From Diphasiastrum complanatum (Eukaryota > Streptophyta > Lycopodiopsida > Lycopodiales > Lycopodiaceae): DNA of 64,000 nucleotides. Positions within the stretch are counted from its first letter, which is position 1; every line of letters starts with the position of its first letter. The notes under the pieces were generated by a model. It was given only the letters and a program-made list of their open reading frames with translations, did no database searches and was not told the origin of the DNA. Location: positions 59,479,010 through 59,543,009 of the forward strand of contig CM055099.1 in the NCBI GenBank assembly GCA_029204225.1, read 5' to 3'. The translations under genes and the position numbers were made by a program. Positions 22,583 to 35,024 of this stretch are shown here, in pieces.

Positions 22583-25500
22583 GGCTGAAATGTGCTAAAT
22601 CCTTGGTTTTCATTCAATTTGATCACAATTTCTTATCTAAATCTTGTGTAGATTGGATCTTAGCATCTAGTATTGATTCTAGAACTCAAAGTGAGTCAAA
22701 TACATTGGAGATTGGTGTTGTGTAACTTCATTTGCAGGTGTTTAGGTGTCTAAAACCAGAGGCAAAGTTGAATTCAATTCACATTACCAAGATAGCAAGT
22801 TTTGCTTGCTCCAAGCATTGATTTCTAAGCGAGTTTTGGAGGTAATTTCATAGAGGAGGCTTTCTAGCATTCAAGGAGAGGGAATATCAGAGTTTTGGGG
22901 ACTCTTCAAGGCTGTTCTAAGGTGTAGTAGGCACCTCCTAAAGTGATTTAGGTTCAGTCCAACCATTGCTTGACTTATGCACCAAATTAGATCAATTTTT
23001 CATCAATTTTGATCATTTTTTGCTTGTGATTGGATAGTAGATTGTGTTGCATCCTCATTAAGTTCCATTTAGATCTTTTACAAGTGATTTTGGAAGTATA
23101 TTAGGTTGCTGAAATTCACTCTTGATCAGATCATTTGGAAGCTTTAATGTTCTTTATAGAAAGAGGGGCAATTCTACTAGTATTGTCTACTTCAATCAAG
23201 CAAGTGCATTGTTTCTAGTATTCTATGATTTGATTTTGTTAGAGATCATTCTTAGATCTTTATAGGAAGTCTATTACTGATCTTTTCAGGTCCCTAAGAA
23301 GTGGGATAAGGTAGACCTTCAATCAAATCAATAGAAGTAACCTTCAGTTGTGTCAAGTCCTTGACTAGGAGACTAGATGGCATCTATAAATGCATATCTT
23401 TTGGATACTAATGAAAGGCTCAACAAAACTAACTATTCCATATGGAAAGTTAGAATGGAATCTATCATGATCATGCAAGATCTGATGGAAATTGTAAATG
23501 GTAAGGAGGGTGAACCTATTCATCCTCAAGAAAAAGCCAAATACATCAAGAGGTGCAATGTTGCACTACATTGCATAAAAATGAATGTAACTCTTAAGAG
23601 AGGTAGGAGATTGCACTTCAGCTCAAGATGCTTGGGAGACTTTGCAAAAGGTCTATGAATCCAAGAACCAAACTAGAATGTTAGCTTTGAAGAATCAAAT
23701 CTATAGAAGCTATCAAAAGAAAGGAGAGAGTGCACATACTTTTGTCCTAAGAGTAAAGGAATTGAACAAAGAGCTAGCCTTTATAGGTGACCCTATCAAG
23801 GATGAAGTGATTGTTCAACTCATATTGAATGGACTAAGCTTTGAATTTGACAATTTGGTTCAGGGATATGCAATTATGGGTAAGCTACCCATACTTGAAG
23901 AACTCCAAGGCACACTCATGGCCGAGGAATCAAGAAGGAGCCAAATGCAAGAGAGGATGGATAGGCTTTCCATCCAAGGTGGAGATGACCAAGCTCTCTT
24001 CACCAAAGGCAAAGGCAAGTCCAAAGGCAAAGGATCAACATTCAAGAAGTCTACAAAGCTTGAGGATCAAGAAGGATCCCCAAAGGCATCTCCATCAACC
24101 ACCAAAGTCAAGAAGGACAAATAAAAGGTGAAGTGCTACTATTGTAGCAAGATGGGGCATTATGCCTCGGAATGCTTCAAGAGGAAGCAAGATCAAAGCC
24201 AAGCCAACATGAGCAAAGAGGAGGAGGAGGAGAGTTCACATGAGGACTCTCTCATGATGTCCATATTTTCTTCAACAAGCTTCAAAGGAGAAGATCCTTG
24301 GTGGATTGACTCGGGTGCTAGTTCACACATGACTAGTAAAAGGGAGTTTTTCTCTTCTCTCTTATCTTATGATGGACCTATAAAGTCTATCTATACAACA
24401 AATGATGAAGCTTGTAAGATTAAAGGAGTTGGTAGCATTCCCCTTTGCTTAGGATCTTCCAAAAAGATCAACATAGAAGGTGTTTTGTACATTCCTACAA
24501 TAACAAAGAATCTACTAAGTGTTGGCCAAATGGTAGACAATGGTTTCAATGTTGACTTTGCTTCAAATGAATGTTTCATCAAGAAGAAGGGTAAGATAGT
24601 GGCTAAGGGCACTAGACTTGGCAAACTTTATAAGCTGGATGCATTTGTGGATACTAATGTTGTCATGTTGGCCGAGAAGAGCAAGATATCTACCTTTACT
24701 TTATGGCACAAAAGACTTGGACATGTCAACTGGGGTTCCATGGAGGCTATGATCAAGGAGGAGTATGCTTTAGGCCTACCAAGGTCTATTGGGAAGGAAG
24801 ACAAGGTTTGTGAAGCTTGTGCCTTATCCAAGGCACATAAGAAGGTGTTTCCTAACTCCATCACAAAGTCATCTCATCCTCTTGAACTCATACACTCGGA
24901 TGTGCACATTGCTAGCACCAAATCTAATGGAGGTTCATCCATGTTTTTAACCCTCATTGATGACTACTCAAGATATTGTTGGGTGTTCTTACTTTCCTTC
25001 AAGTCTCAAGTATTTGATACTTTTGTAAAGTTCAAGTTGTTTGTGGAAAAGCATCATAATCATAGCATCAAGATTCTTAGAAGTGACAATGGTGGAGAAT
25101 TCATCTCCAATGAGTTCAAGGCCTTTTGTGAGGAGGAAGGGATCAAGAAAGAGACTTCTTGTCCTTACACTCCTCAACAAAATGGAGTTGCTGAAAGAAG
25201 GAATAGAACATTATGTGAATGTTCTAAGGCTTTAAGATTAGATGCTTGTTTGCCCAAATCCTTTTGGGGTGAGTCTCTTGTATGTGCAAACTACTTGATG
25301 AATAGGGTGTCTTGCAAAGCAATTGAAGGCAAAACTCCTTATGAGATGTTGTATGGAAAGAAACCCAATCTTAATCACTTGAAAGTTTTTGGGTGTATAT
25401 GTTATGTGCATGTGCCATTGGAAACAAGAACCAAGGAGGATCCATCTTCCACAAGAGGGATCATGCTTGGATATGGAAGCTCAAGCAAGGGCTACAAAGT

Positions 25501-27351
25501 CTATCTCCCATCCTTGAACAAATTTGTTGTTTCAAGGGATGTCATCTTTGATGAACATCATATGCATATGCTTGAAGAAGGCTCAAGTGCTCCAACAATC
25601 AAGAAGAAGATGGCCGAGGAGCAAGATCTTGGTTTTGAGGAGCAGCTCATGGAGGAGCAAGCACCAAACCCACCTATCACACCAAGGAGATCTTCAAGGG
25701 CAAAAGTGGAGCCATCAAGGCTCACATATCAAGGCAAAGGACAGCAAGTTGAGGGTATCTCATCCACTTCTTATGCTTTATCTAGTTTTGAAGAACCGTC
25801 TAATGTTGAAGATGCATTGAACTCCAAAGAATGGTATAAAGCTATGTTGGATGAGTATGATGCCTTGATTGAGAATGAAACTTGGTTGCTTGTTGAGAGA
25901 CCTCAAAGGAATGTAATAGGATGCAAGTGGGTCTTCAAGCTTAAGTTGAATGCAAATGGGAGTGTTAACAAACATAAAGCAAGATTAGTTGCAAAAGGTT
26001 ATGCTCAAGAGAGAGGGATAGACTATGAGGAAACTTTTGCACCCGTGGCCAAGATGGTCACAATAAGACTAATCATTGCACTTGCATCACATTTTGGATG
26101 GATTCTATGTCAAATGGATGTCTCTAATGCTTTCTTGAATGCTTTTTTGGAAGAGGATATCTATATGGAGCAGCCACAAGGGTTCATCAAGCATGGAATG
26201 GAGAACAAAGTATGCCATCTCCAAAGAAGCATCTATGGCTTGAAGCAAGCCTCGAGATCTTGGAATTCAAGACTACATTGCTATCTTATTTCACTTTCTT
26301 TTGTTCAAAGTGAATATGATCCCACTCTTTACATTAAGTTTGATGATGTTGGTATTGTACTTTTACTCATTTATGTAGATGACATCATCATTAGTGGAAA
26401 TAGTGTTGATGGTATTGAAAAAATCAAGATAGATCTATCCTTAGAGTTCAAGATGGTAGATCTAGGGTGTCTTCACTTCATCTTAGGCATAGAAGTACTT
26501 AGAGGGTCTGATTTTATCTTTATAAGTCAAGTAAACTATGCTCAAAGTCTTTTGAAGAAGTTTAAGATGGAAGTATGCAAAAGTGTTGACACACCAATGG
26601 AGCAAGATGTAAAAGTGCCAAATGAAGATGATGAAAGATCCTTCATGGACATCACTTTGTTTAGGCAACTTATAGGTTCCTTAATGTGGATCACTATAAC
26701 TAGACCAGATCTTAGCTTTAGTGTATGTAGGTTGAGCCAATCCATGCAAAAGCCATTGAATATCCATTGGAAAAAGGCTAAGAGGATTCTAAGATACATC
26801 TCGGGTACATTGGATTTTGGGATTCTATATAGAGGAGATGTGATTAACCTTCATGCATTTAGTGATTCAAATTTTGCAGGGGACAAGAGGGATAGGAAAT
26901 CAACAAGTGCCTATTCAACTTTCATAGGAGAAGGTGTGGTTTCATGGCTTTCAAAAAAGCAAGAAACTATATCTCTATCTTCAACCGAGGCCGAGTACAA
27001 AGCTTTGACAACCACTACAAAGGAGGTACTTTGGATCAAGAGATTATTGGTGGAACTAAAGATCATGGATTCAGAGGAGGCACCAATCATCTACAATGAC
27101 AATATATCAGCCCAACACCTTGCATCTAACCCAATCTTCCATGCAAGATCTAAGCACATTGAGATATGCCATCACTTTGTGAGAGAAATGGTGCAAGCCA
27201 AGGAGATTGCTTTGGAGCATGTTCCAAGCAATGAATGTGTAGTTGATCTACTTACTAAACCACATCAAAAGACACCTTTTATGAAGTTCAGATCATCACT
27301 TGGAGTGATTAGTAAAGCAATGATTGAACCAATCTAGATAGTGAGGAGGAG

Positions 27352-28033
27352 TGTTAAAAATTCACAATTCTAGCTTGACTAGTTTTGGTCATATGACTTG
27401 TAAATAGTTAGATGGTCATGATGTGGCTTGTCACACGTGCCAAATAGCATAGTATTCCATTCATAAGGATGTTCTCAAGTAGACCTAAGTGTTAGAACCT
27501 TTGGAATGAGTCCAAATTATGCTTAGATACAAGGGAGAAAAAATAGGAGCTATTTTTGGTAATTTTTGCATTGTTGAGGGATCTCCAAGATTCCAACCCT
27601 AACTTGGTAGGGATGAAAGATCCACCAAAATTAGCATTAGGGATAGGTTTAGGGCTACTCATACCTGCCCAAAACCGTGATGGATCATGTATATATAGGT
27701 GATGATATCTCTCCAAAATCAATCAAGCAATTTCATGATTTTTCTCTCATAATGGTGCAATTGCTCTCTATGTTCATAATTGTTTGAGTACTTGTGATTA
27801 CTAATGATTATAGGATTGAATGTAGGTCTGGTGTACAGTACTCAGACTGTGGGAGGCCGTACTTTCACACGTGTGAAGTCTTCTTCAAGGATTTGGGCCA
27901 TTTAGTGAGGTTCAAGCATAGATTTTTGATGGATTTTGGTGGTTCAACTTGTGCTAATCTTATGAAATCATAATCTATTGTTTCCCTCATCATTTCAAGT
28001 GTTTTAGGATCCTTATTTGCTATAATTTTTACA
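27352..28033 (+). repeat. 3' LTR of element A, 682 bp
   Basis: TG...CA ends, preceded by the polypurine tract and followed by the AATAC target duplication. G-box cores lie at 27431-27442 and 27865-27876. Confidence 0.95.
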
Positions 28034-28980
28034 AATACAACAAGCGTTTGTAATGAACTATTGCAATTGTCTGACCAAAGAGTGATTTAAGTAATGCATA
28101 AGAGATTGCTAGTAGACTCAAGGTCACTTACACTTAGCAATGTGAAGAATAGAGATCAGAGAAAATAATCTTTGATGCTCTATTCACTCCTGAAACAACA
28201 AGTACAATAATCCTAGATAGAAATCATTCATAGAAATCACAAGACAAATGACTAGAAACCTCACAAAAGTGTAGAATGCAAAAGTCTCATCAATATTCTT
28301 AGCAAAATGATGATCCTTTTATGGATCCAGTACATCCACGAGTCTGGTACAGTCCAGCAGGTCTTCACACGTGTGAAGAGTGCCACATCACTCAGATCTA
28401 TCCATTTGATCCATCCTTGATCCTTATCCAAAGTTGATCTTCTAGAATATGGGTAAATCCAAAAAGCTAGTCTCCTAGAATATAAGAATATTTCCACAAA
28501 ATAGGATTTAAGGAGAATGGTCAACTCTTATCTTCTAGTACTCTATACACACGTGTGAACATCCACTTGCCATGTGGGAGCATTTACTCATGCACATGCA
28601 AGGAAAAGCTAATTTCTAGGTGACTAGTCAACTTGACTAAAAACTAGTCATATCATGTTCACACTAACTAGATTGATACAAAATCAATTCAGATATATAC
28701 AAGCATGAAAAGTACATCCTTTCACACATGGGAACAGGCTCCACACATGTGAAATCAGATCATCAACATTATCCTAACGTTTAATCAATATTTACAAAAC
28801 CAATGTCAAGTGAGAAGTGACAATTTTCAACAAGGGATAGTGAAGCATCCAAAGTGGACACTATTCTCTATATCAATTATGAATGATACTTTAAAGCATT
28901 GGAAAAGGACTCGTTTATGAAACATAGGACATCACTTGGAGCATTATCAAAGTCTACGCTAAAACTAATTGAAGAGGGAG
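28034..28980 (+). mobile_element. Spacer and 3' end of Copia element E
   Basis: The left 750 bp has no gene. It carries G-box palindromes at 28365-28376 and 28547-28558 and may be an older LTR. From about 28830 the plus strand resembles the tail of Copia RNase H (RTSLGALSK-like near 28930). It ends in a GAAGAGGGAG polypurine-type tract just before the LTR at 28981. Only the last part of element E is left. Confidence 0.5.
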
Positions 28981-29590
28981 TGTGAGAGATTTCAACTAGT
29001 TTAGTCAAATTTGCTACATTTGTTTATATGGCAATTGAGGCCAATTTCATATTAGACTTAGAGTTTGACTTTTCAAAGCTATATTAGTCTAATAGCATTT
29101 GAATAAACACTTTTGAAAAGTGTGGAAAAGTGTAGAACATGAGTTTTGGAGAGATTCAATTTGAGTAGTAGAGAAAACACAGTCGTGATGTTGCCCTAAA
29201 ATGAAACCCTAGCCTAGATCCTAGACTTATGCTTGGTAGGTAGCTAGTTGGTCAAATTTTCACCTTAAACTTAGGTGTAGGTCCTATAAATTAGGGATGA
29301 CCACCAAATAGACATGACCAACTCTCTTGACTTGACCTAACCTACAATAGGAGTGGGTTGCCACGTGGCATTTTGGCCATACTTGTGTGAAACCCAATTA
29401 TGTACAAAATTTACACTATTCTTCATGGTTTTTTATCAAGCTAGATTTGCCAATTTTTGGCAATTTTTCATAGCAGAATTCTAAATTCATAGCTCCAATT
29501 GAAACAAAGAAAGGTAAAAGAGATGCAATTTCTAAGCTAGTGGAGGTGACTAAAATTTTGAAATTTCAAGAAAACGCCAATTCTTGATGG
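28981..29590 (+). repeat. 3' LTR of Copia element E, partial
   Basis: It starts TGTGAGAGATTTCAACTAG and aligns with the start of element C's LTR, read on the minus strand from 50019. Shared blocks are TTGAGGCC, TTAGACTTAGAG and GAATAAACACTTTTG. The far end is not recognisable. Confidence 0.6.
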
Positions 29591-29941
29591 AAAATCGGAT
29601 TGTGTGCAATAAATACAACATCAATTGATAAACCATAAATGCCATCATTGATAGAAAATGCGGAAGCTCAAATGTAGAAACAAGAATTATCTAGTTTCTA
29701 CTACTGCAACATATGGTAGACAACAATTACAGATTTACTACATGTGAATGGAAGAGAAGATGAATCAGTCAAACATAAAACAATTGCAAATTACTGCATC
29801 TAATGCACTCTTGCATTTATATCATCTGAATTACAAATTTACAAAAAAACTTGTGCGCTGTTTGGATCTCAAACATCACACTACCGCAAGAGAGCTACTC
29901 TCTCTTACAAATAGCTAGTATCATGTACTAATGTCATTTGT

Positions 29942-30346
29942 TTGTTTCTCGTTAATCCTATATATAGAGAATGGAGAGACAAATATCAGTTTCCAATTCC
30001 ACAACCGTTTCACGTGAAAATTAAAAGAGACATGTTGAATCAAGGCATGCAAAAGATAGTTGGTACTCCATTTCATATTAATGAATTATATTGCTCAAAA
30101 GGAGAATCGTTATCTTACAACAATTTTAACAATTTATTTATTGACATGAATCGGTTTGTAGCATTTATAATAGAAATCTATGGTATCACAAATGAGAAAG
30201 TGAACAATAAGTTGATAGTAGTTCTAAAACTAAATGAATCTGAAATCATTAAAGGACAAAAGATGGAGAGAGTCAGTCTCACAGTCATGAATGGAGCATT
30301 ATCAGGTTCAAAATATTTTGAACATTTTGATAATCATCCGGAATAA
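29942..30346 (+). mobile_element. Family K, copy 2 (uninterrupted segment)
   Basis: An open frame of 134 residues aligns with K copy 1 near 5520-5850. HINELYCSKGESLSYNNFNN here corresponds to HIND...KGGKG...YNESNN there, and KLNESEIIKGQKMERVSLT corresponds to KLDKARIVKGRRLERLTIT. The conserved pattern is KLxxxxIxKGxxxERxxxT. No known domain is recognised. The region before it (29600-29940) has no gene. Confidence 0.45.
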
Positions 30347-30770
30347 GCAACAAAAGACAAAAAACAAAAAAACAAAAGCCGATTGGAATTCTAGGAATCT
30401 ACATTTCTTATTGTGCAGTTGGCAGTGGTCTACAACATCGAGGCTCTGAGTTACTATAGGAAAAACAAACATAAAAGGAGAATAACTAGTTTTGAAATAG
30501 TCGATATTATCAGTTAACAGACAATAAGTGGGACTTGGAAGTCAACATGATAGCCAGTTTCAATATCAGTTTCAAGCGCCAGGTGAAAAGAGAGTGAGAT
30601 ATAAATAAACCTCTGCGTTCAGTTCCAATATTAAGGAAATGCGATATAAGATTGGAGCATGCAAGTATCTGTTGGAAGATGCAAGTGTCCAACAGTCACT
30701 TGAAACAGATATCAGAAATGGAAAATCGCAAAAAAAATCTCATGAAGAAATGAGCGCAAAAAACCACATG

Positions 30771-30953
30771 GAGAAATGAGTCGAGGTACACATATTATAA
30801 AAAATATTTGCACGTGCGAGAGGCAAAAGTAAAACAAGTGTCAGTAAACCAGCACATGTGTTAGTTGGAAAATTCGAGGTACACATGGAGAAATGAGTCG
30901 AGGTACACATATTATAAAAGTAAACCAGCACATGTGTTAGTTGGAAAATTCGT
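30771..30953. repeat. Imperfect tandem repeat, 118-bp offset
   Basis: The block GAGAAATGAGTCGAGGTACACATATTATAAAA occurs near 30773 and 30891. It is followed in both by AACCAGCACATGTGTTAGTTGGAAAATTCG at differing distances. Confidence 0.8.
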
Positions 30954-31021
30954 GCATCCATCCGACTTGCATTAATTCATTCACTCCTGGATCAATGCAG
31001 GTTGGGTAATCTCAAAGTGGA

Positions 31022-31705
31022 CCCATCCATTGTTTTAGCACTGATTTTATGAATTCCATTCACACACTGACTGAGTCTGATTTCAAGGTTTCACCGCGTA
31101 ATTCCACATTTGCAATCAATGAAGATGTTTTCTCTCTAGCTCTTGGACTACCAATAGATGACACAACCAACCCAACATCTAAGGACTCCATTGACGAGTC
31201 GAAATATTTTCTTTTGAAGTGTTTTGTACTGAGAGGCATCTTTGTTCGTTATAGTGAAAAGAGTAAAGCTTATAGGATATTTGATCCTATTACCAAGAAA
31301 GTTGTTGTAAGTAGAGATGTACTTTTTGATTAATCTCTCCAAGCCAAAGGAAAGGTGACCTCCAACAACACTCAACTTGTCAAGGATCATGCTATGGTCG
31401 AGGAGGAGCTTCATGAAGATGAAGACCAAATGGAACTTACTCAAAGTCCAAGGGTGCCAAGAAGATCAACGAGGACAAGGATTGAGCCATCAAGGCCCAC
31501 TTATAGTGACATAGGGGAGCAAAGGGAAGATTCTCAACTACTCAACCCTTACACTTTCTTGACTACTATGCTTGAAGAACCAACTAGTTTTGAGGAAGCC
31601 AATAAGTCTCAACATTGGAGGAAAGCTATGCAAGTAGAGTTTGATGCATTAATGGAAAATCAAACTTGGAAACTTGTAGATCTACCTTATGGAAAGAAGC
31701 CTCCA
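31022..31705 (+). mobile_element. K-like segment joined to a Copia integrase/RT fragment
   Basis: The first part (31049 to about 31210) codes for LTESDFKVSPRNSTFAINED followed by VFSLALGLP, which is not Copia. It resembles the opening of plant mobile-domain-like proteins only in its rhythm. It runs into Copia sequence: integrase C-terminus (IFVRYSEKSKAYRIF, VVVSRDVLFD) and the start of reverse transcriptase (WRKAMQVEFDALMENQTWKL, to about 31705). Other Copia parts are absent. Fossil. Confidence 0.6.
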
Positions 31706-33299
31706 AAATCTGATGTTAATCTAGTTCCATTCATAATGCTGCATATTTACTTGCATTGTCGCACACCTCTACTACTGAAGACGATCAAGAGAAGAAGGCC
31801 GACATATCGGGCTTGTTTGACATATATTATTAGGCTCGGCCAACATAGCGGCTTATCAGCTTCTTCGACTTGATTGGCCACGTTAGCGACTTGCTTGATG
31901 ACCGAATAGTCAAAGTCTCATGCTCTCTGTATTGTGCAACTAGCTTGACAATGACAGCAGCCACGATCTTCTTCCTGATGACACAATGGGGCTCCACGCC
32001 ATCTCTTGTACTTTCATCTACACAAATGTAAATTGTATATAGATAACTATTGTAACCCATTCAATGTAGGTATACCAGACGCGATAAGCTGATTACTGAG
32101 ATGCTCAAGTGCACATTGACATTGAGACACCAACTTATCATAGACAGACACTGTAGATGTCTTCATGCATCAATTCTTCTTTTTTAGACGGATTGTCAGT
32201 ATAAGCTCATAGTTGTTACAAATTGTAGTTAGCTTTGTGAGCACGTAGTTTTGTCCGCTATAGTCTTGTGCTCACCTATGATTATCTGACTTGTATTTCA
32301 TTATGAAAGAGGGCTCTCAAAGATATTAGGTGCCGAATAGGAAACATAGCTCCAACATAGAGAACATTACAAAAACTTTACCAAACTTCAACAACAACAT
32401 CAACTTAGATCAAATGGAGGACTTGTCTTAGTAGGTGTCAGAGACACCCATGAAGGGAGCGAAGAATTAGACTGGGACAACCATGCTTCCTTTGAGATCA
32501 GACATTCTGAATTGAGTGAGTGTCAATTGAGAAAGAAAATTATCAAAAAGCATTCGTAGTGGAATACACATAAAGAAAATAGAGAATCTAAATTAATTGT
32601 TGTGAATACAACGATCATCACGATCATGTGCCCAAGAATAGTTCACAATAGTGGTCTACTATGTGCAGTGATCTTACTTAGCTAGCTACAGATGAAATAA
32701 CTGTCTCTATTCCTTGAAAGGCTTTCACTCTCTTGGATATCTCTGATTTTGTGGAATCAAATAGTTAAGACACAATGGAGTTCGCACAGGAGCTCTGATT
32801 CACTCTTCTCCACTTGCATGTATGTTCATCATCATGGTTGGTTATTATCGTTGTTATGTATATATACATGGTGTTAGAAATAGGTGAGTAATGGAATAGC
32901 GGAAACTTCCTACTTCCAATGCATGACTACGCCTATCAATATTGAACAAAACAGTAGTGATGGAAATCACATTCAATCTTTAGTAACTAACCTTGAAATT
33001 GCTAGAAACTAAGTGATTACATAGCTAAACATAAAGCATTGAATTATCAGACAATTTCTATATTACAAAAACATTACAGAGATGCATACATTTTGACACA
33101 TACTGAACGCAATTAAAAGTTTGATTGATTCAGTAAGAAAACACTAAGTTATCTTTGAGTAACTGAGAATAAGTCTGAAATAAGCAACTGTGCTAATAAG
33201 CAGAAGCGCAATAGCAACTCTAAAATAAACTCTAAAAATTGAGCTAGAACGATCAAGAGAGCTCAAGCTTGAAAGCTTGATAGAGAGCTAACTACAATA
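31706..33299. other. Non-coding spacer
   Basis: No gene is seen. The stretch after the Copia fragment has no similarity I recognise. The right part may already belong to the LTR described next. Confidence 0.4.
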
Positions 33300-34266
33300 C
33301 TTGCTGATTGTGAACGATCTGCTGGATAAGAGCACAGGATAATGAGATGTATGAACAGCTGATTTATACTAAGTAATTAGGTTGTCAAATGCGATTGCCA
33401 GTTGGCTGCTGGCATTTTGTAGGAAAAATAGTAATAATTTTTTCCTAGAGAACATGATGAAAGTTTGAATAAATCAAACTAGTATCAATGTCTTCAATCG
33501 GGTCTGTATATGATCTATGTACTCAAAGAACAGTATTTGCCTTGATTGAATATGCGTGCGAAAATAAGAGACAACTTTAGACAATAATATTGATCAAAAA
33601 CAAATTTTTAAAATTATGAAGCTGAATCATCAATATACATCTCTTGCTGTCTTATCTCATTGTTGTGTCTCTGATTGAGTGAGTGAGTTACAACAAGTAG
33701 TGCACATGTATTTATATTGCTATAGGACAGGTCTTTTGGCCTTTTAATGCTGTAACAGTAGATATCTAACTATTTACGATGGTTGATATTCACATAGACG
33801 CTCTGTGTTCAGGGCCAAATAATTTCTGTTCGCAAATTATTCGCGATAGTCCATCTCTTCATCTCAGATTTGTGTTTTGCGAATTGTTTGCGACACTTGT
33901 CTCTTCGCAATTTTTTTGTCTTTCGTGAATTGTTCACGACACATGACAAATTTGAGGTTGAAGAAGAAATTTAGAATATTTTGCGAATTGTTTGCGACAA
34001 TTTCGCGACATTTGAGGTTTGAACAAAAAACCGAATATTTTGCGACAAGATTTTGTTCACGAATCCTTCGAGCTTCAAAAAGAAAAAAACCACGAGCTTC
34101 TATCAAAAACTGTTTCACGAATCTTTCGAGTTGGCTGCAACATAACTTTTGCAACTCTTTTGCGTTGGTCATGAATAGACATATTTCGAGTTTGCATTTG
34201 TTCTTTCTCATCCTTTGTGTGCACTTTGTTAGTAGAATTAAGATCTGCCTGATCAGGTACTCTACA
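33300..34266 (-). repeat. LTR of Copia element G with palindromic subrepeats
   Basis: The right end, GATCAGGTACTCTACA at 34266, abuts a minus-strand polypurine tract (CTTTGAGAGGGAGC), so the LTR begins TGTAGAGTACC on that strand. Between about 33830 and 34065 a TTGCGAATTGTTTGCGACA-type unit recurs four or five times. The left limit is approximate. Parts resemble the LTR of element H (GCTATTTATACTAATTAGG near 38025). Confidence 0.5.
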
Positions 34267-35020
34267 GCTCCCTCTCAAAGTGGGCAGTTGGATTAACCCC
34301 AATCTTCTTCACTGCTTCTCGGACAAAGCTTTATTGAGTGGCTTTGTAAAGATATCAGCTGTCATTTCCTCTGTCGGTATGAAGACTATCTTCAGTATCT
34401 TCTTCTCGACCAACTCCCGAATTACATGATACGTGATAGCCATGTGCTTTGTTTTTTGAATGAAATACAGGATCTTTCATAAGATAGACTGCTGAAGTGT
34501 TATTAACAAGACATAAGGTTCAAAAATAGATTCATCAAATCCTTCCAACATCTATTTGATCCAAATCAACTCGTTTGCCATCTTGGTTGTTGCTACATAT
34601 TCCGCTTCACAGGAAGATTGAGCTACTGTTGTTTGCTTTTTGCTTATCCAGAGTATGGCTGCCCCAAATGCTAGAGTACAACCTCCTAAAATACATTTGC
34701 TATCATCCTTCATGGATGCCCAGCTTGCGTCACTATAAGATTCGATGTGAAATTCAGCTTCCTTTGAATAACACAGTCTATAGCCTTTTGTTAGAGATAT
34801 TGTAGTACTCTCTTTGCCAACTTCCAATGCAACGATCCTGGGTTCTGATTATATTGGCTCGGCCTGTATACTGCAAATGCTATATCAAGTTTGGTGTTGT
34901 CTGCTAGATATAACAATGATCCAATTAGCCTATGATAGGGAATTTTCAATACAGTAGGGTATTGTAATTGTACGGACAAAAAACATATTTTATGTTTTGG
35001 TTCATGTTTGATCAATATCT
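34267..35020 (-). mobile_element. Copia element G, RNase H and RT end
   Basis: The minus strand carries RNase H patterns (SDASWASMKDD, then LWISKKQTTVAQSSCEAEY) at 34552-34827. Ahead of it, at 34791-35015, is the end of reverse transcriptase (YHRLIGSLLYLA, then DIAFAV). It is a different subfamily from A-D. It stops where element D's LTR piece begins. Truncated fossil. Confidence 0.8.
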
Positions 35021-35024
35021 CTTA

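Larger units (their letters stand above)
21976..28033 (+). mobile_element. Copia element A, nearly whole, young
   Basis: The element is bounded by LTRs with TGTTAAAAA...TTTTTACA ends and by a 5-bp target duplication, AATAC, at 21971-21975 and 28034-28038. The 5' LTR part is 21976-22582, the 3' LTR is 27352-28033, and the polypurine tract GTGAGGAGGAG is at 27341-27351. The coding region 23377-27337 has gag with a CX2CX4HX4C zinc knuckle (CYYCSKMGHYASEC), protease (WWIDSGASSH), integrase (HKRLGHVN, CEACALSK, SDNGGEF), reverse transcriptase (YVDDIII) and RNase H (SSTEAEYKAL). Order PR-IN-RT-RH places it in Ty1/copia. The two LTRs differ at about 3 of 607 shared bases, so insertion is recent. About three breaks, so not intact. 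Confidence 0.95.

Noticed and set aside
24391-26799. Minus-strand frames within element A, repeated in element B
   Set aside because: Shadows of the Copia pol region. Their recurrence reflects near identity of the two elements, not selection.
33864-34296. Overlapping open frames of 115-139 residues on both strands
   Set aside because: They run through the palindromic subrepeats of the element G LTR. The frames arise from the repeat words.
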